Origin: Reyranellaceae bacterium | GTDB taxonomy: Bacteria; Pseudomonadota; Alphaproteobacteria; Reyranellales; Reyranellaceae | DNA: 64,000 nt | NCBI GenBank assembly: GCA_022844045.1 | Contig: JALHMM010000010.1 | Location: forward strand, 42,802 to 106,801 | Reading direction: 5' to 3' | Shown here: one piece after another, positions 53,136-61,618 of the stretch | How positions within the stretch are numbered: position 1 is the first letter of the stretch | Layout of the letters: every line of letters begins with the position of its first letter | The notes under the pieces: generated by a model | What the model was told of the DNA's origin: nothing | Seen by the model: only the letters and a program-made list of their open reading frames with translations | Databases searched by the model: none | Position numbers and translations under genes: made by a program

Positions 53136-53257
53136 CTTCCCCCGGAGGGGGAAGGTGGCGCGCAGCGACGGAAGGGGGATGTTGAAGACGAACGCAGGAG
53201 TCCGTCTTCGACATCCCCCTTCCGCCCTTCGGGCACCTTCCCCCTCCGGGGGAAGGG
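53136..53257. repeat. Palindromic repeat, family A copy 5
   Basis: Outer arms CTTCCCCCGGAGGGGGAAGG and complement, inner arms GGTGGCGCGCAGCGACGGAA and TTCCGCCCTTCGGGCACC. It lies between convergent genes. Confidence 0.9.
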
Positions 53258-53260
53258 AAC

Positions 53261-54952
53261 TTACGTCGCCTTGCCGACCATCGCCTCGATCAGCGTGGGC
53301 CCATCGGTCTTGGCCATCGCCGCGTCGAGGGCGGCGTCGAATTCCAGCGCCGTGGTGGCGCGGCGGGCGGTGAGGCCGAAGGCGCGAGCCAATCCGGTGA
53401 AGTCGATCGGCGGATCGCGGAAATCCATGCCGATCGGCTTGTCGTTGCCGTGGAACAGCTTCAGCCGGTCCTTGAGGATCTGGTAGCCGCCGTTGTTGGC
53501 GATCAGGAAGGTCACCGGCAGCTTGTAGTGCGCGGCGCTCCAGATCGCCTGGATGCTGTACATCGAGCTGCCGTCGCCGATCACCGCCACGACGCGCCGC
53601 TTGGGCTGCGCAAGCTGCACGCCGACCGCGGCGGCGATGCCCCAGCCGATGCCGCCGCTGACATTGCCGAAATACGAATAGCGATCGCGGAACGGCCAGT
53701 AGCTCACCAGGCTGTTGGCGCTGGTCAGGCCCTCGTCGACGATGATCGCGTCATGGGGCAGGCGCTCCGACAGGCGCATCATCAGCCACTCCGGATGCAT
53801 CGGGCTGGCCTCGGCGCGCAACGCCGTCTGCTGACGCTTGGCCTCGCGCTTGGCGCTCCAGTTCTTGGACGTGAGACCCGCGATCGAGGTGCGCGCCTTC
53901 GACGCGAGCGACGCGCCACCGAGACGTTCCAGCACCGGGATCAGCGCCTTCAAGGTCTCCTTCACGTCGGCGCGCAGGGCGATCTCGGCCGGGAAGTTCT
54001 TGCCCATCTCCCAGTCGCGCAGGCCGATCTGCAGCACGCGTGTGTCGACCGGCAGCGGCTCGATTTCGCTGTAGACCGACATCTGCAGCACGTCGGCGCC
54101 GAGGCAGAGTAGCACGTCGTGCGGTGCGAGGATGTCGCGCACGAAGCGCTGGTTGCGGTTGAGCGAGCCCATGAAGCAGGGATGCTCCGACAGGAAATGC
54201 GCCCCGGTGTTGACCGTCTGCTGCCACACCGGCGCGCCCAGCAATTCGGCGAAGCGCGCCGCCTCATTGAGCGCATCCGACGTGACGATCTCGGTCCCCG
54301 CCACGATTACCACAGACTTCGCCGCCAGCAGCCGGCGCGCGAAGGCTTCGAGCGCCGCGTCGGACGGGCGCACCGCGGTGTCGACGCGCGTCGACTCGCC
54401 GAGGTCGAGCGGTGCCTCGTCGTTGAGGATGTCGCCGGGCAGGGAGATGAACACCGGGCCGGTCGGCGCCGTGGTGGCGATCTTGGCGGCACGGCGCATG
54501 ATGCGCGGCAGGTCCTCGATGCGCGTCACCTCGGTGGCCCATTTCACGACGGGCGCGGCGATCGGCACCAAGGGCGCGTAGAGCAGCGGCTCGGTCAGGC
54601 CGTGGCCCTGCTCCTGCTGGCCGGCGGTGACGATCATCGGCGTGCCCGACATCATCGCCGTGTAGATCGCACCAATGGCGTTGCCCAGGCCGGGCGCGAC
54701 ATGGACGTTGCACGAGGTGAGCTTGCCCGAGGCGCGAGTGAAGCCGTCGGCCATGCCGATCACCACCGACTCCTGCAGGCCCAGCACGTAGCCGAGATCG
54801 GGATGCTCGGCGAGCGCGTGCATGATCGGCAGCTCGGTCGTGCCGGGATTGCCGAACAAGGTCGTCACGCCCTCGTCCTTGAGCAGCGCCAGGAAGGCGC
54901 TACGGCCGGTGATGGTGTTGGCCCCTTTGGTGTCGGTCGGCGCGACGCTCAT
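53261..54952 (-). CDS. Thiamine diphosphate-dependent enzyme, benzoylformate decarboxylase-like
   Basis: A 563-residue three-domain ThDP enzyme. The N-terminal Pyr domain has TTLFGNPGTTELPIMHAL and the catalytic Glu in LGLQESVVIGMADG. The central domain spans about residues 200-330. The PP domain carries VAVIGDGSSMYSIQAIWSAA...NNGGY (GDG-x-NN motif). The overall set resembles benzoylformate decarboxylases and other 2-oxoacid decarboxylases more than acetolactate synthase. The start is placed at ATG 54952. Confidence 0.9.
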   Translation of the reverse strand: MSVAPTDTKGANTITGRSAFLALLKDEGVTTLFGNPGTTELPIMHALAEHPDLGYVLGLQESVVIGMADGFTRASGKLTSCNVHVAPGLGNAIGAIYTAMMSGTPMIVTAGQQEQGHGLTEPLLYAPLVPIAAPVVKWATEVTRIEDLPRIMRRAAKIATTAPTGPVFISLPGDILNDEAPLDLGESTRVDTAVRPSDAALEAFARRLLAAKSVVIVAGTEIVTSDALNEAARFAELLGAPVWQQTVNTGAHFLSEHPCFMGSLNRNQRFVRDILAPHDVLLCLGADVLQMSVYSEIEPLPVDTRVLQIGLRDWEMGKNFPAEIALRADVKETLKALIPVLERLGGASLASKARTSIAGLTSKNWSAKREAKRQQTALRAEASPMHPEWLMMRLSERLPHDAIIVDEGLTSANSLVSYWPFRDRYSYFGNVSGGIGWGIAAAVGVQLAQPKRRVVAVIGDGSSMYSIQAIWSAAHYKLPVTFLIANNGGYQILKDRLKLFHGNDKPIGMDFRDPPIDFTGLARAFGLTARRATTALEFDAALDAAMAKTDGPTLIEAMVGKAT

Positions 54953-55169
54953 GATCCACTCCTTTATCGGTGGCGGCACATTGACTCCGCGAGCGTGTTC
55001 ACGCAATGTACTCGTGTGGGAGGCAGGCCATCGTTTCGTACGAGTGTGCGCCTATGCCTTGTACCCAGCCTATCGATCTCCGTCCCGTGTCACGCGCGCG
55101 AGCGTCGCCCGCGCGTGCGTGAATGGGTGAGGTCAGCGTCGGAAATGCCGGAGCGTGAGCGCTGACGCC

Positions 55170-55272
55170 ATGACTTCCGATCCCCCTTCCGATGCCTTCC
55201 TATGGGTTCCAACCCCCTTCCGATCCCCCTGCCAATCTCCCTTCCGATGCCCTTCCGATGCCTTCCGATCCC
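55170..55272 (+). repeat. Degenerate tandem repeat of a CTTCCGATCCC-type unit
   Basis: Variants of CCTTCCGATGCC and CCCTTCCGATCCCCC recur about eight times in roughly 100 bases, some with substitutions. The origin may be slippage within an arm of a palindromic repeat, since CCCCCTTCCG also occurs in family A. Confidence 0.7.
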
Positions 55273-55274
55273 CC

Positions 55275-55310
55275 AGCATTCCCCACCCCCTAAAGGGGGT
55301 GGGGAATGCT
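55275..55310. repeat. Perfect 17-bp palindrome
   Basis: AGCATTCCCCACCCCCT and its exact complement are separated by only two bases. It has no T-run on either side. Such a structure may be a cruciform-forming element or the core of another repeat family (family F). Confidence 0.85.
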
Positions 55311-55312
55311 AA

Positions 55313-55350
55313 GGCTCAAGACGCTACGCTTGGGCTTCGCGTCTTGAGCC
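55313..55350. repeat. Perfect 12-bp inverted repeat
   Basis: GGCTCAAGACGC and GCGTCTTGAGCC flank a 14-base centre, directly after the previous palindrome and 30 bases before the MDR gene start. Confidence 0.8.
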
Positions 55351-55380
55351 CGTCCATGACCAACACCGGAGCCTGATCCC

Positions 55381-56391
55381 ATGAAAGCCCGCCGCGTCGT
55401 GCTGATGAACCGTCCCGCCGGCGAGCCGGCCGAGAGCGACTTCCGTGTCGAGCCATACGACGTGCCCGAGCCCGGCCCGCTCGAGGTGCTGGTGCGTGTG
55501 GTCTACATGTCGCTCGATCCCTACATGCGCGGGCGCATGCGCGACGTGGCCTCGTACTCGCCGCCGGTGGCGATCGGCGCCGTGATGACCGGCGGCGTGG
55601 TCGGCGAGGTGGTGAAGTCCAACGATCCGACGATCAAGGTCGGCGAGATCGTCGAGGGCCGGCTGGGCTGGCAGGAGTACGGCGTGGCGCGCGCGTCGGA
55701 GCTGCGCAAGATCGATCCGGCCATCGCGCCGATCTCGACCGCCAACGGCATCCTCGGCATGCCCGGCATGACCGCGTATTTCGGCCTGCTCGAGTGCGGC
55801 AATCCGCAGCCGGGCGAGACCATCGTCGTCAGCGCCGCGTCGGGCGCGGTCGGCCAGGTGGTGGGCCAGATCGGCAAGATCATGGGCTGCCGCGTCGTCG
55901 GCGTCGCCGGCGGCAAGGCCAAGTGCGACTTCGTGGTCAAGGAGCTCGGCTTCGACGCCTGCGTCGACTACAAGGCCGCCAACGATCTCGACGCGGCGCT
56001 GCGCGCGGCGTGTCCCGACGGCATCGATGTCTACTTCGAGAATGTCGGCGGCGCGGTGGGCGACGCGGTGCTGCGCAACCTCAACTTCTTCGCCCGCGTG
56101 GCGCTGTGCGGCTCGATCTCGCAATACAACGAGACCGCGCCGATGGGGCCGCGCCTGCTCGGCACCTTCGTCGGCAAGCGCGTGACGGCGCGCGGCTTCA
56201 TCGTCACCGATTTCGCACAGCACTGGCCGGTGGCGCTCAAGCGCATGGCGGGGTGGATCAAGGCGGGCAAGCTCAAGTACCGCGAGGACGTCGTCGAAGG
56301 CATCGAGCGCGCGCCCCGCGCCTTCATCGGCCTGCTGCGCGGCGAGAATTTCGGCAAGCTGCTGGTGAAGTTGGGGCCGGAGCCGAAATAG
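55381..56391 (+). CDS. NADP-dependent oxidoreductase, zinc-less MDR (leukotriene B4 dehydrogenase/CurA type)
   Basis: A 336-residue MDR protein: RRVVLMNRPAGEPAESDFRVE, YMSLDPYMRGRMRD (signature of this subgroup), GMPGMTAYFGLLECGNPQPGETIVVSAASGAVGQVVGQIGKIMGCRVVGVAGG and YFENVGGAVGDAVLRNLN. It lacks zinc ligands. Members reduce alpha,beta-unsaturated ketones or aldehydes with NADPH. GGAG precedes the ATG. Confidence 0.93.
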   Translation: MKARRVVLMNRPAGEPAESDFRVEPYDVPEPGPLEVLVRVVYMSLDPYMRGRMRDVASYSPPVAIGAVMTGGVVGEVVKSNDPTIKVGEIVEGRLGWQEYGVARASELRKIDPAIAPISTANGILGMPGMTAYFGLLECGNPQPGETIVVSAASGAVGQVVGQIGKIMGCRVVGVAGGKAKCDFVVKELGFDACVDYKAANDLDAALRAACPDGIDVYFENVGGAVGDAVLRNLNFFARVALCGSISQYNETAPMGPRLLGTFVGKRVTARGFIVTDFAQHWPVALKRMAGWIKAGKLKYREDVVEGIERAPRAFIGLLRGENFGKLLVKLGPEPK

Positions 56392-56400
56392 CTCTTCCTC

Positions 56401-56520
56401 CCTCTCCCCGCCTGCGGGGAGAGGGTCGGGGTGAGGGGGAGTCTCAGGTTGCGCACAACGGTGGTGCGCCACTTGCCTCAGCCCCTCACCCCAACCCTCT
56501 CCCCGCGAGCGGGGAGAGGG
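56401..56520. repeat. Palindromic repeat, family C copy
   Basis: CCTCTCCCCGCCTGCGGGGA, then GGGTCGGGGTGAGGGG at the left and the inverted counterpart (CCCCTCACCCCAACCCTCTC) at the right. The copy at 63901 begins the same way. It lies between convergent genes. Confidence 0.88.
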
Positions 56521-56547
56521 AGACACATGCCGGCGGTCCCAAAGATC

Positions 56548-58176
56548 CTACGCCGCCTTGCGCGCGCGCTCGGCGGCTTCCAGCACCATTGCCGCGCATT
56601 TCTCGCCGATCATGATGCAGGGCGCGTTGGTGTTGCCTGAGGTCAAGGTCGGCATGATCGAGGCGTCGGCGACGCGCAGCCCCGTGATGCCGTGCACCCG
56701 CAGCTCCGGATCGACCACGGCCATCGGGTCGTTGCCCATCTTGCAGGTGCCGACCGGGTGGTAGGTCGTCTCGGCCGTCTGTCGCACCCAGTCCAGGATC
56801 TCCTCGTCGGTCTGCCGCGCAGCACCAGGTGCGATCTCCTCGCCGGTGATCTCCTTCAGCGGCGAGGTCGCCATCAGCTCGCGGCCCTTGCGGATCGCCG
56901 CCAGCACGCCCTCGCGGTCGGCGCGCGCCGACAGGAAGTTGAAGCGGATGGCCGGCGGCTCGGCGGGATCGGCCGACTTGATGTGGATCGAGCCCGTGCT
57001 CTCCGAGCGCAGGACGTTCACATTCATGGTGATGCCGGCGCGCTTGGCGATCCGCCGCTCGTGGCCGACACGCTCGTAGAGGAAGGGCGCGATCGAGATC
57101 GTGGCGTCGGGCGTCTCGAGACCCGGCCGCGTGCGGAAATACATGCGGATCGGCACCGCGGTCGAGGCGAGGAAGCCTTCGCCCCACAGCGCGTACTTGA
57201 TCGCCTCGCGGGCGCCGCGCCAGCCGCGCGCGTTCTCGTTGAAGGTGAGGTTGCGTCCCGTGATCGCGAACCGCACGCGCGGCGAGTAATGGTCGCGCAG
57301 ATTCTCGCCGACGCCCTTCAGCTCGTGCACCGGCGCGATGCCGAGCGAGGCGAGATGCGCCGACTGGCCGATACCCGACAGCTCGAGCAGCTTGGGCGAG
57401 TTGATCGAGCCCGAGCAGACGATGACCTCGCGCGCCGCCCGCGCCTCGCGCGTCTGGCCGTTCACTGCGTAGCGCACGCCGACGCAGCTTTTGCCCTCGA
57501 GGATCAGCGTCTGCGCCATCGCGCCTTGCTCGATGGTGAGGTTCTTCCGCCCGCGCGCCGGGTCGAGATAGCAATAGGCCGTGCTCTGCCGGCGACCCTT
57601 GGCGATGGTCACCTGCGACATGCCGATGCCTTCCTGGGTCGCGCCGTTGAGGTCGGCGTTGAACGGCAGGCCGATCTTGCCCGCCGCCTCGATCATCCTC
57701 TCGAGCAGCGGCACCTTGTGGCGTGGCGTATCGGTGATGCGCAGCGGCCCGTCGCGCCCGCGCAGCTCGTCGGCGCCGCCGGCGTAATTCTCCATGCGCT
57801 TGTAGACCGGCAGGATGTCCTGCCAGCTCCAGCCGCGATTGCCGAGCTGCGCCCAGTGGTCGTAGTCCTGCGCCTGGCCGCGGATATAGACCATGCCGTT
57901 GATCGAGCTCGAGCCGCCCAGCATCTTGCCGCGCGGCACCTCGATACGGCGGCCGCCCGAGCCTTCGTCCGGCTCCGAGGAGAAGCACCAGTTCACCGCC
58001 GGCAGGTCGATCATCTTCGACACGCCGACCGGGATGCGCGACCAGAAATAGCCGGAGCCCTCGGTGCCGGCCTCGAGCAGCAACACCCGATGCGCGCCGC
58101 TTTCGCTCAGCCGCGCGGCGAGCGCGGCCCCGGAAGAACCGGCGCCGACGACGATGTAGTCGAACTGGGACATCAT
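56548..58176 (-). CDS. GMC family flavoprotein oxidoreductase (choline dehydrogenase-like)
   Basis: A 542-residue FAD enzyme: FDYIVVGAGSSGAALAARLSE, VPRGKMLGGSSSINGMVYIRG, the second signature SGSINSPKLLELSGIG, and the C-terminal active-site blocks TTYHPVGTCKMGNDP and MPTLTSGNTNAPCIMIGEKCA (His and Asn). It oxidises an alcohol to an aldehyde; choline, polyethylene glycol and other alcohols are possible. A double ATG at 58176/58173 marks the start. Confidence 0.93.
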   Translation of the reverse strand: MMSQFDYIVVGAGSSGAALAARLSESGAHRVLLLEAGTEGSGYFWSRIPVGVSKMIDLPAVNWCFSSEPDEGSGGRRIEVPRGKMLGGSSSINGMVYIRGQAQDYDHWAQLGNRGWSWQDILPVYKRMENYAGGADELRGRDGPLRITDTPRHKVPLLERMIEAAGKIGLPFNADLNGATQEGIGMSQVTIAKGRRQSTAYCYLDPARGRKNLTIEQGAMAQTLILEGKSCVGVRYAVNGQTREARAAREVIVCSGSINSPKLLELSGIGQSAHLASLGIAPVHELKGVGENLRDHYSPRVRFAITGRNLTFNENARGWRGAREAIKYALWGEGFLASTAVPIRMYFRTRPGLETPDATISIAPFLYERVGHERRIAKRAGITMNVNVLRSESTGSIHIKSADPAEPPAIRFNFLSARADREGVLAAIRKGRELMATSPLKEITGEEIAPGAARQTDEEILDWVRQTAETTYHPVGTCKMGNDPMAVVDPELRVHGITGLRVADASIMPTLTSGNTNAPCIMIGEKCAAMVLEAAERARKAA

Positions 58177-58211
58177 GGGCTCGGTGTTGTGGGAAACGGC
58201 GTGAAGAGATT

Positions 58212-58326
58212 CACCACAGAGGCACAGAGGCACAGAGGAAGACCAAGAGAGGGTAAACCGCGCGCGCAGCGCGCAGCCCCGGTCTTCTCGTCTTTGTCTT
58301 CCTCTGTGCCTCTGTGCCTCTGTGGT
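58212..58326. repeat. Palindromic repeat, family E copy 2
   Basis: ACCACAGAGGCACAGAGGCA on the left, GCCTCTGTGCCTCTGTGGT on the right and a GCGCGCGCAGCGCGC centre, closely matching the copy at 50944-51058. Confidence 0.88.
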
Positions 58327-58346
58327 TTCATTCTTTTTCTTCTTCC

Positions 58347-59435
58347 TCAGTACCCCTCATCCGCCAGGTTCAGCAGCGGAAACGCGCTGTGGACGTGCGG
58401 CAGAACGACGGGGCTGGCGGGGCAGAGATAGGAGTCGTCGAGCTTCGACAGCGAGTCGAGGCCGAGCAGGCCCAGGCACTCCTTGACCTCTTCCTCGAGC
58501 AGCTCGAGCACGCGCACCACGCCCTCGGCGCCGGCCACCGCGAGGCCGTAGCAGTAGAGCCGGCCGATGCCCACGGCGTCGGCGCCCAGCGCGATCGCCT
58601 TCACGAGGTCCGTGCCGCGGCTGATGCCGCCGTCCATCACAATCTTCGCGCGGCCGCCGATCGCGGCCACGACCTCGCGCATCGCGTCGAGCGAGCCGCG
58701 GCCGTGGTCGAGCTGGCGGCCGCCATGGTTCGACACGTAGACCGTGTGCACGCCCATGTCGCAGGCCATCACCGCGTCCTCGGCGGTGTTGATGCCCTTG
58801 AGCATCAGCTTCACGCCGGGGAATTTCCTGCGCACGGCCTCGACGTTGCGCCAGGCGAAGGCGGCCTGGAAGTCCTGGCCGGTGGCGGCTGTGCGCCATG
58901 ACTTGACGAAGCGCTTGGCGATGTCGCGTTCGCGCCTGCTGTAGACTGCGGTGTCGACGGTGATGCAAAAGGCGTCGAAGCCGCAATCGACCGCGCGCCG
59001 CACCCGGTCGGCGACCCAGGCGTCGTCGCCGCGCACGTAGAGCTGATAGACCTTCAGTGCCGGTGACGACTTCGCGACCTTCTCCATCTCGACCGTGGTC
59101 ACCGAGCTCAAGAGCATGCCGCAGCCGAACATCTCGCAAGCCTTGGCCACCGTGACGCCGGCGCCGGGATCGAAGGACTCCAGCGAGCCGACCGGCGCCA
59201 GCAGCACCGGCAGCCGGAGCTTGCGGTCGAGGAACGTGCCGGTGGCCTCGATGCTCGACACGTCGCGCAGCACGCGCGGCTTGAAGCCCAGCATGTCCAG
59301 CGCCAGCCGGTTGCGCTTCATCGTCGTCTCGCTCTCGGTGGCGCCGATCAGGTAATCCCAGATGTTGGGATTGAGCCGCGTGCGCGCCGCCTTCACGAAT
59401 TCATGCAGGCACTGGTATTCGTTGCTGAGGTCCAT
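58347..59435 (-). CDS. FMN-dependent alpha-hydroxyacid oxidase/dehydrogenase
   Basis: A 362-residue flavoprotein: LNPNIWDYLIGATESETTMKRNRLAL, LPVLLAPVGSLESFDPG, KVYQLYVRGDDAWVADRVRRA, CITVDTAVYSRRERDI, VSNHGGRQLDHGRGSL (catalytic His and Arg) and KIVMDGGISRGTDLVKAIALGADAVGIGRL. It is a paralogue of the enzyme at 24228 but clearly distinct in sequence. The substrate is a 2-hydroxyacid of unknown identity. Confidence 0.9.
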   Translation of the reverse strand: MDLSNEYQCLHEFVKAARTRLNPNIWDYLIGATESETTMKRNRLALDMLGFKPRVLRDVSSIEATGTFLDRKLRLPVLLAPVGSLESFDPGAGVTVAKACEMFGCGMLLSSVTTVEMEKVAKSSPALKVYQLYVRGDDAWVADRVRRAVDCGFDAFCITVDTAVYSRRERDIAKRFVKSWRTAATGQDFQAAFAWRNVEAVRRKFPGVKLMLKGINTAEDAVMACDMGVHTVYVSNHGGRQLDHGRGSLDAMREVVAAIGGRAKIVMDGGISRGTDLVKAIALGADAVGIGRLYCYGLAVAGAEGVVRVLELLEEEVKECLGLLGLDSLSKLDDSYLCPASPVVLPHVHSAFPLLNLADEGY

Positions 59436-59496
59436 CGATCCGCTTCCTTGTCGTCGGGCGGGAAATTAGAGGGAAAAGCCGGTGAAGGGAAATTCC

Positions 59497-59616
59497 CTTC
59501 CCCCGGAGGGGGAAGGTGCCCGAAGGGCGGAAGGGGGATGTCGAAGACGGACACCTGACGCGTTGAAACATCCCCCTTCCGTCGCTCCGCGCCACCTTCC
59601 CCCTCCGGGGGAAGGG
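59497..59616. repeat. Palindromic repeat, family A copy 6
   Basis: Outer arms as in the other copies; inner arms GGTGCCCGAAGGGCGGAAGG and CCTTCCGTCGCTCCGCGCCA. It lies between divergent genes, so it does not need to coincide with a transcript end. Confidence 0.9.
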
Positions 59617-59653
59617 AAGAGACGGCGCGATCGTCTTGCGCTAATACGGCGTC

Positions 59654-60541
59654 ATGACCAATACGCCCGACACCACCATTGGACCGACCTCGCGGGTCTA
59701 TTTCTCGCAGCGCCTGCGCCTGCATTACGTCGACTGGGGCAACCCGGGCGCGCCGCCGCTGCTGCTCGTGCATGGCGGGCGGGACCATTGCCGCAACTGG
59801 GACTGGGTGGCCGAGCGCCTGCGCAAGGACTGGCACATCATCGCGCCCGATCTGCGCGGCCACGGCGACAGCCAGTGGTCGCCCGACGGCAACTACGCCA
59901 TGGCAGCCCATGTCTACGACCTCGCCCAGCTGATCCACCAGCAGCACCTGGCGCCGGTGACCATCGTGGCGCACTCGCTGGGCGGCAACATCTCGCTGCG
60001 CTACGCCGGCGTCTATCCCGAGAACGTGCGCAAGCTGGTGGCGATCGAAGGCCTGGGCCCCTCGCCGCGCATGCTGGCGGAGCGCCAGAAGAAGACCATC
60101 GACGAGCGCATGCGGGGCTGGGTCGAGGAAGTGCGCAAGCTCTCGGGCCGCCTGTCCCGGCGCTACGGCAGCATCGAGGAAGCCTTCAGCCGCATGCAGG
60201 AGGAGAACAAGCATCTCTCCCCCGCGCAGGCCCGTCACCTCACCGAGCACGGCGTCAACCAGAACGAGGACGGCACCTATAGCTGGAAGTTCGACAACTA
60301 CGTGCGCGCCTGGCAGCCCTACGACATGACCCAGGACGACGTCGAGCACCTGTGGTCGCGCATCACCTGTCCGACCCTGCTGGTCTACGGCAAGGAGAGC
60401 TGGGCCTCGAACCCGCAGGACGACGGCCGCATCGCCAAGTTCCCCAGCGCCAAGGTCGTGTCGTTCGACAACGCCGGGCACTGGGTGCACCACGACCGGC
60501 TGGATGCGTTCGTCGAGACGGTAAGGGCGTTTATCGTCTGA
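59654..60541 (+). CDS. Alpha/beta hydrolase
   Basis: A 295-residue hydrolase: LHYVDWGNPGAPPLLLVHGGRDHCRNWDWVAERL, DLRGHGDSQW, the nucleophile elbow IVAHSLGGNISLRYAG, and the C-terminal catalytic His in NAGHWVHHDRLDAF. Asp of the triad is likely in the segment after LLVYGKESW. Substrate unknown (ester, epoxide or C-C bond). No strong ribosome site is seen before the ATG. Confidence 0.88.
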   Translation: MTNTPDTTIGPTSRVYFSQRLRLHYVDWGNPGAPPLLLVHGGRDHCRNWDWVAERLRKDWHIIAPDLRGHGDSQWSPDGNYAMAAHVYDLAQLIHQQHLAPVTIVAHSLGGNISLRYAGVYPENVRKLVAIEGLGPSPRMLAERQKKTIDERMRGWVEEVRKLSGRLSRRYGSIEEAFSRMQEENKHLSPAQARHLTEHGVNQNEDGTYSWKFDNYVRAWQPYDMTQDDVEHLWSRITCPTLLVYGKESWASNPQDDGRIAKFPSAKVVSFDNAGHWVHHDRLDAFVETVRAFIV

Positions 60542-60640
60542 CGCATCACCATCGCTTGTGCGCACCTGCCCTGCAGCGTCGTGGCAGGACGCCCTGCGCG
60601 GTCGTCGTCTAGGCTTGATGGCGAAGCCTGGGAGGAAGCG

Positions 60641-61615
60641 ATGACGCTCAATCGGCGCAATGTTTTGGCGGGTGCGACAGCGCTGGCCGGGTTCGCCGCG
60701 ACCGGCGCGCGCGCCCAGGCCGGCTATCCGACCAAGCCGATCCGCTGCATCGTGCCCTATGCGCCGGGCGGCAATGTCGATGTCACCGCGCGCCTGATCG
60801 CCGATCCGATGACGCGTGCCCTGGGACAACCGGTCATTGTCGAGAACCGCGCTGGTGCCGGTGGCCTGGTCGGCGCCGACGCCACGGTGCAGGCGCCCGC
60901 CGACGGCTACACCTTCGTCATCGGCGCCTTCGGCACGTTCTATGTCGCCGCCCTGATGGCCGGCAAACCGTCGATGATGCCGCTCTTCGCGCCGGTCAGC
61001 CTGCTCACCTACGTGCCGATGGTCGTCGTCGCGGCGCCCAATGGCCGCTTCAAGGACTGGCCGTCCGTGATGGCGCATGCCAAGGCCAATCCGGGCACGA
61101 TCTCCATCGGCCACGCCGGCAACGGCACCACCAATCACATCGGCATCCTGCGCGTGCAGGTCGCCGAGAACGTGAAGTTCAACATCGTGCCGTATCGTGG
61201 TTCAGGCCAAGGGCTGAACGACGTGCTGGCCAACCAGATCGATCTCTATGTCGATCAGCTCTCCAGCTCCTTGCCGCATATCCGCTCGGGTAAGCTGCGG
61301 CCGCTGGCGACCATGAGCCTCGAGCCGATCGCCGAGCTGCCTGGCGTGTCGACGCTCAAGCAGCTCGGCGGCCCGGCCTTCGATGGTGGCACGACGCTGG
61401 GCGTCTTCGTGCGCAACGAGACGCCGAAGCCGATCATCGACACGCTGAACAAGGCGATCGTCGCGGCGCTGCGCGACGACGCGGTGAAGAAGCGGCTCGG
61501 CGAGCTCGGCGTCACCATCATGCCCTCGACGCCGGATGAATACGCCGAGCGGCTGAAGAGGGACGAGCGCGATACCGTCGAGCTGGAGAAGCTGGGGTTC
61601 CTCAAGCCGGAGTGA
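60641..61615 (+). CDS. Bug family (TctC-like) extracytoplasmic solute-binding protein
   Basis: A 324-residue periplasmic protein with a twin-arginine-like signal (LNRRNVLAGATAL, cut near ARAQAG). It has the family pattern YPTKPIRCIVPYAPGGNVDVTARLIADPMTRALGQPVIVENRAGAGGLVGADATVQAPADGYTFV and HAKANPGTISIGHAGNGTTNH. It binds carboxylates for tripartite tricarboxylate transporters, but no TctA/TctB genes are near, as is common for Bug proteins. GGAGGAAG precedes the ATG. Confidence 0.92.
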   Translation: MTLNRRNVLAGATALAGFAATGARAQAGYPTKPIRCIVPYAPGGNVDVTARLIADPMTRALGQPVIVENRAGAGGLVGADATVQAPADGYTFVIGAFGTFYVAALMAGKPSMMPLFAPVSLLTYVPMVVVAAPNGRFKDWPSVMAHAKANPGTISIGHAGNGTTNHIGILRVQVAENVKFNIVPYRGSGQGLNDVLANQIDLYVDQLSSSLPHIRSGKLRPLATMSLEPIAELPGVSTLKQLGGPAFDGGTTLGVFVRNETPKPIIDTLNKAIVAALRDDAVKKRLGELGVTIMPSTPDEYAERLKRDERDTVELEKLGFLKPE

Positions 61616-61618
61616 GGC

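Larger units (their letters stand above)
54953..55380. other. 428-base gene-free region with repeats
   Basis: No convincing gene on either strand. It contains an inverted pair GTCAGCG/CGCTGAC near 55131, a degenerate C-rich tandem repeat (55170-55272) and two strong palindromes (55275-55310 and 55313-55350). The divergent promoters of the ThDP enzyme and the MDR gene must lie here, but I could not identify them. Confidence 0.7.

Noticed and set aside
18609..59616. Repeats interpreted as a dispersed CRISPR array
   Set aside because: Copies are kilobases apart, palindromic, of composite structure and without spacers or cas genes.
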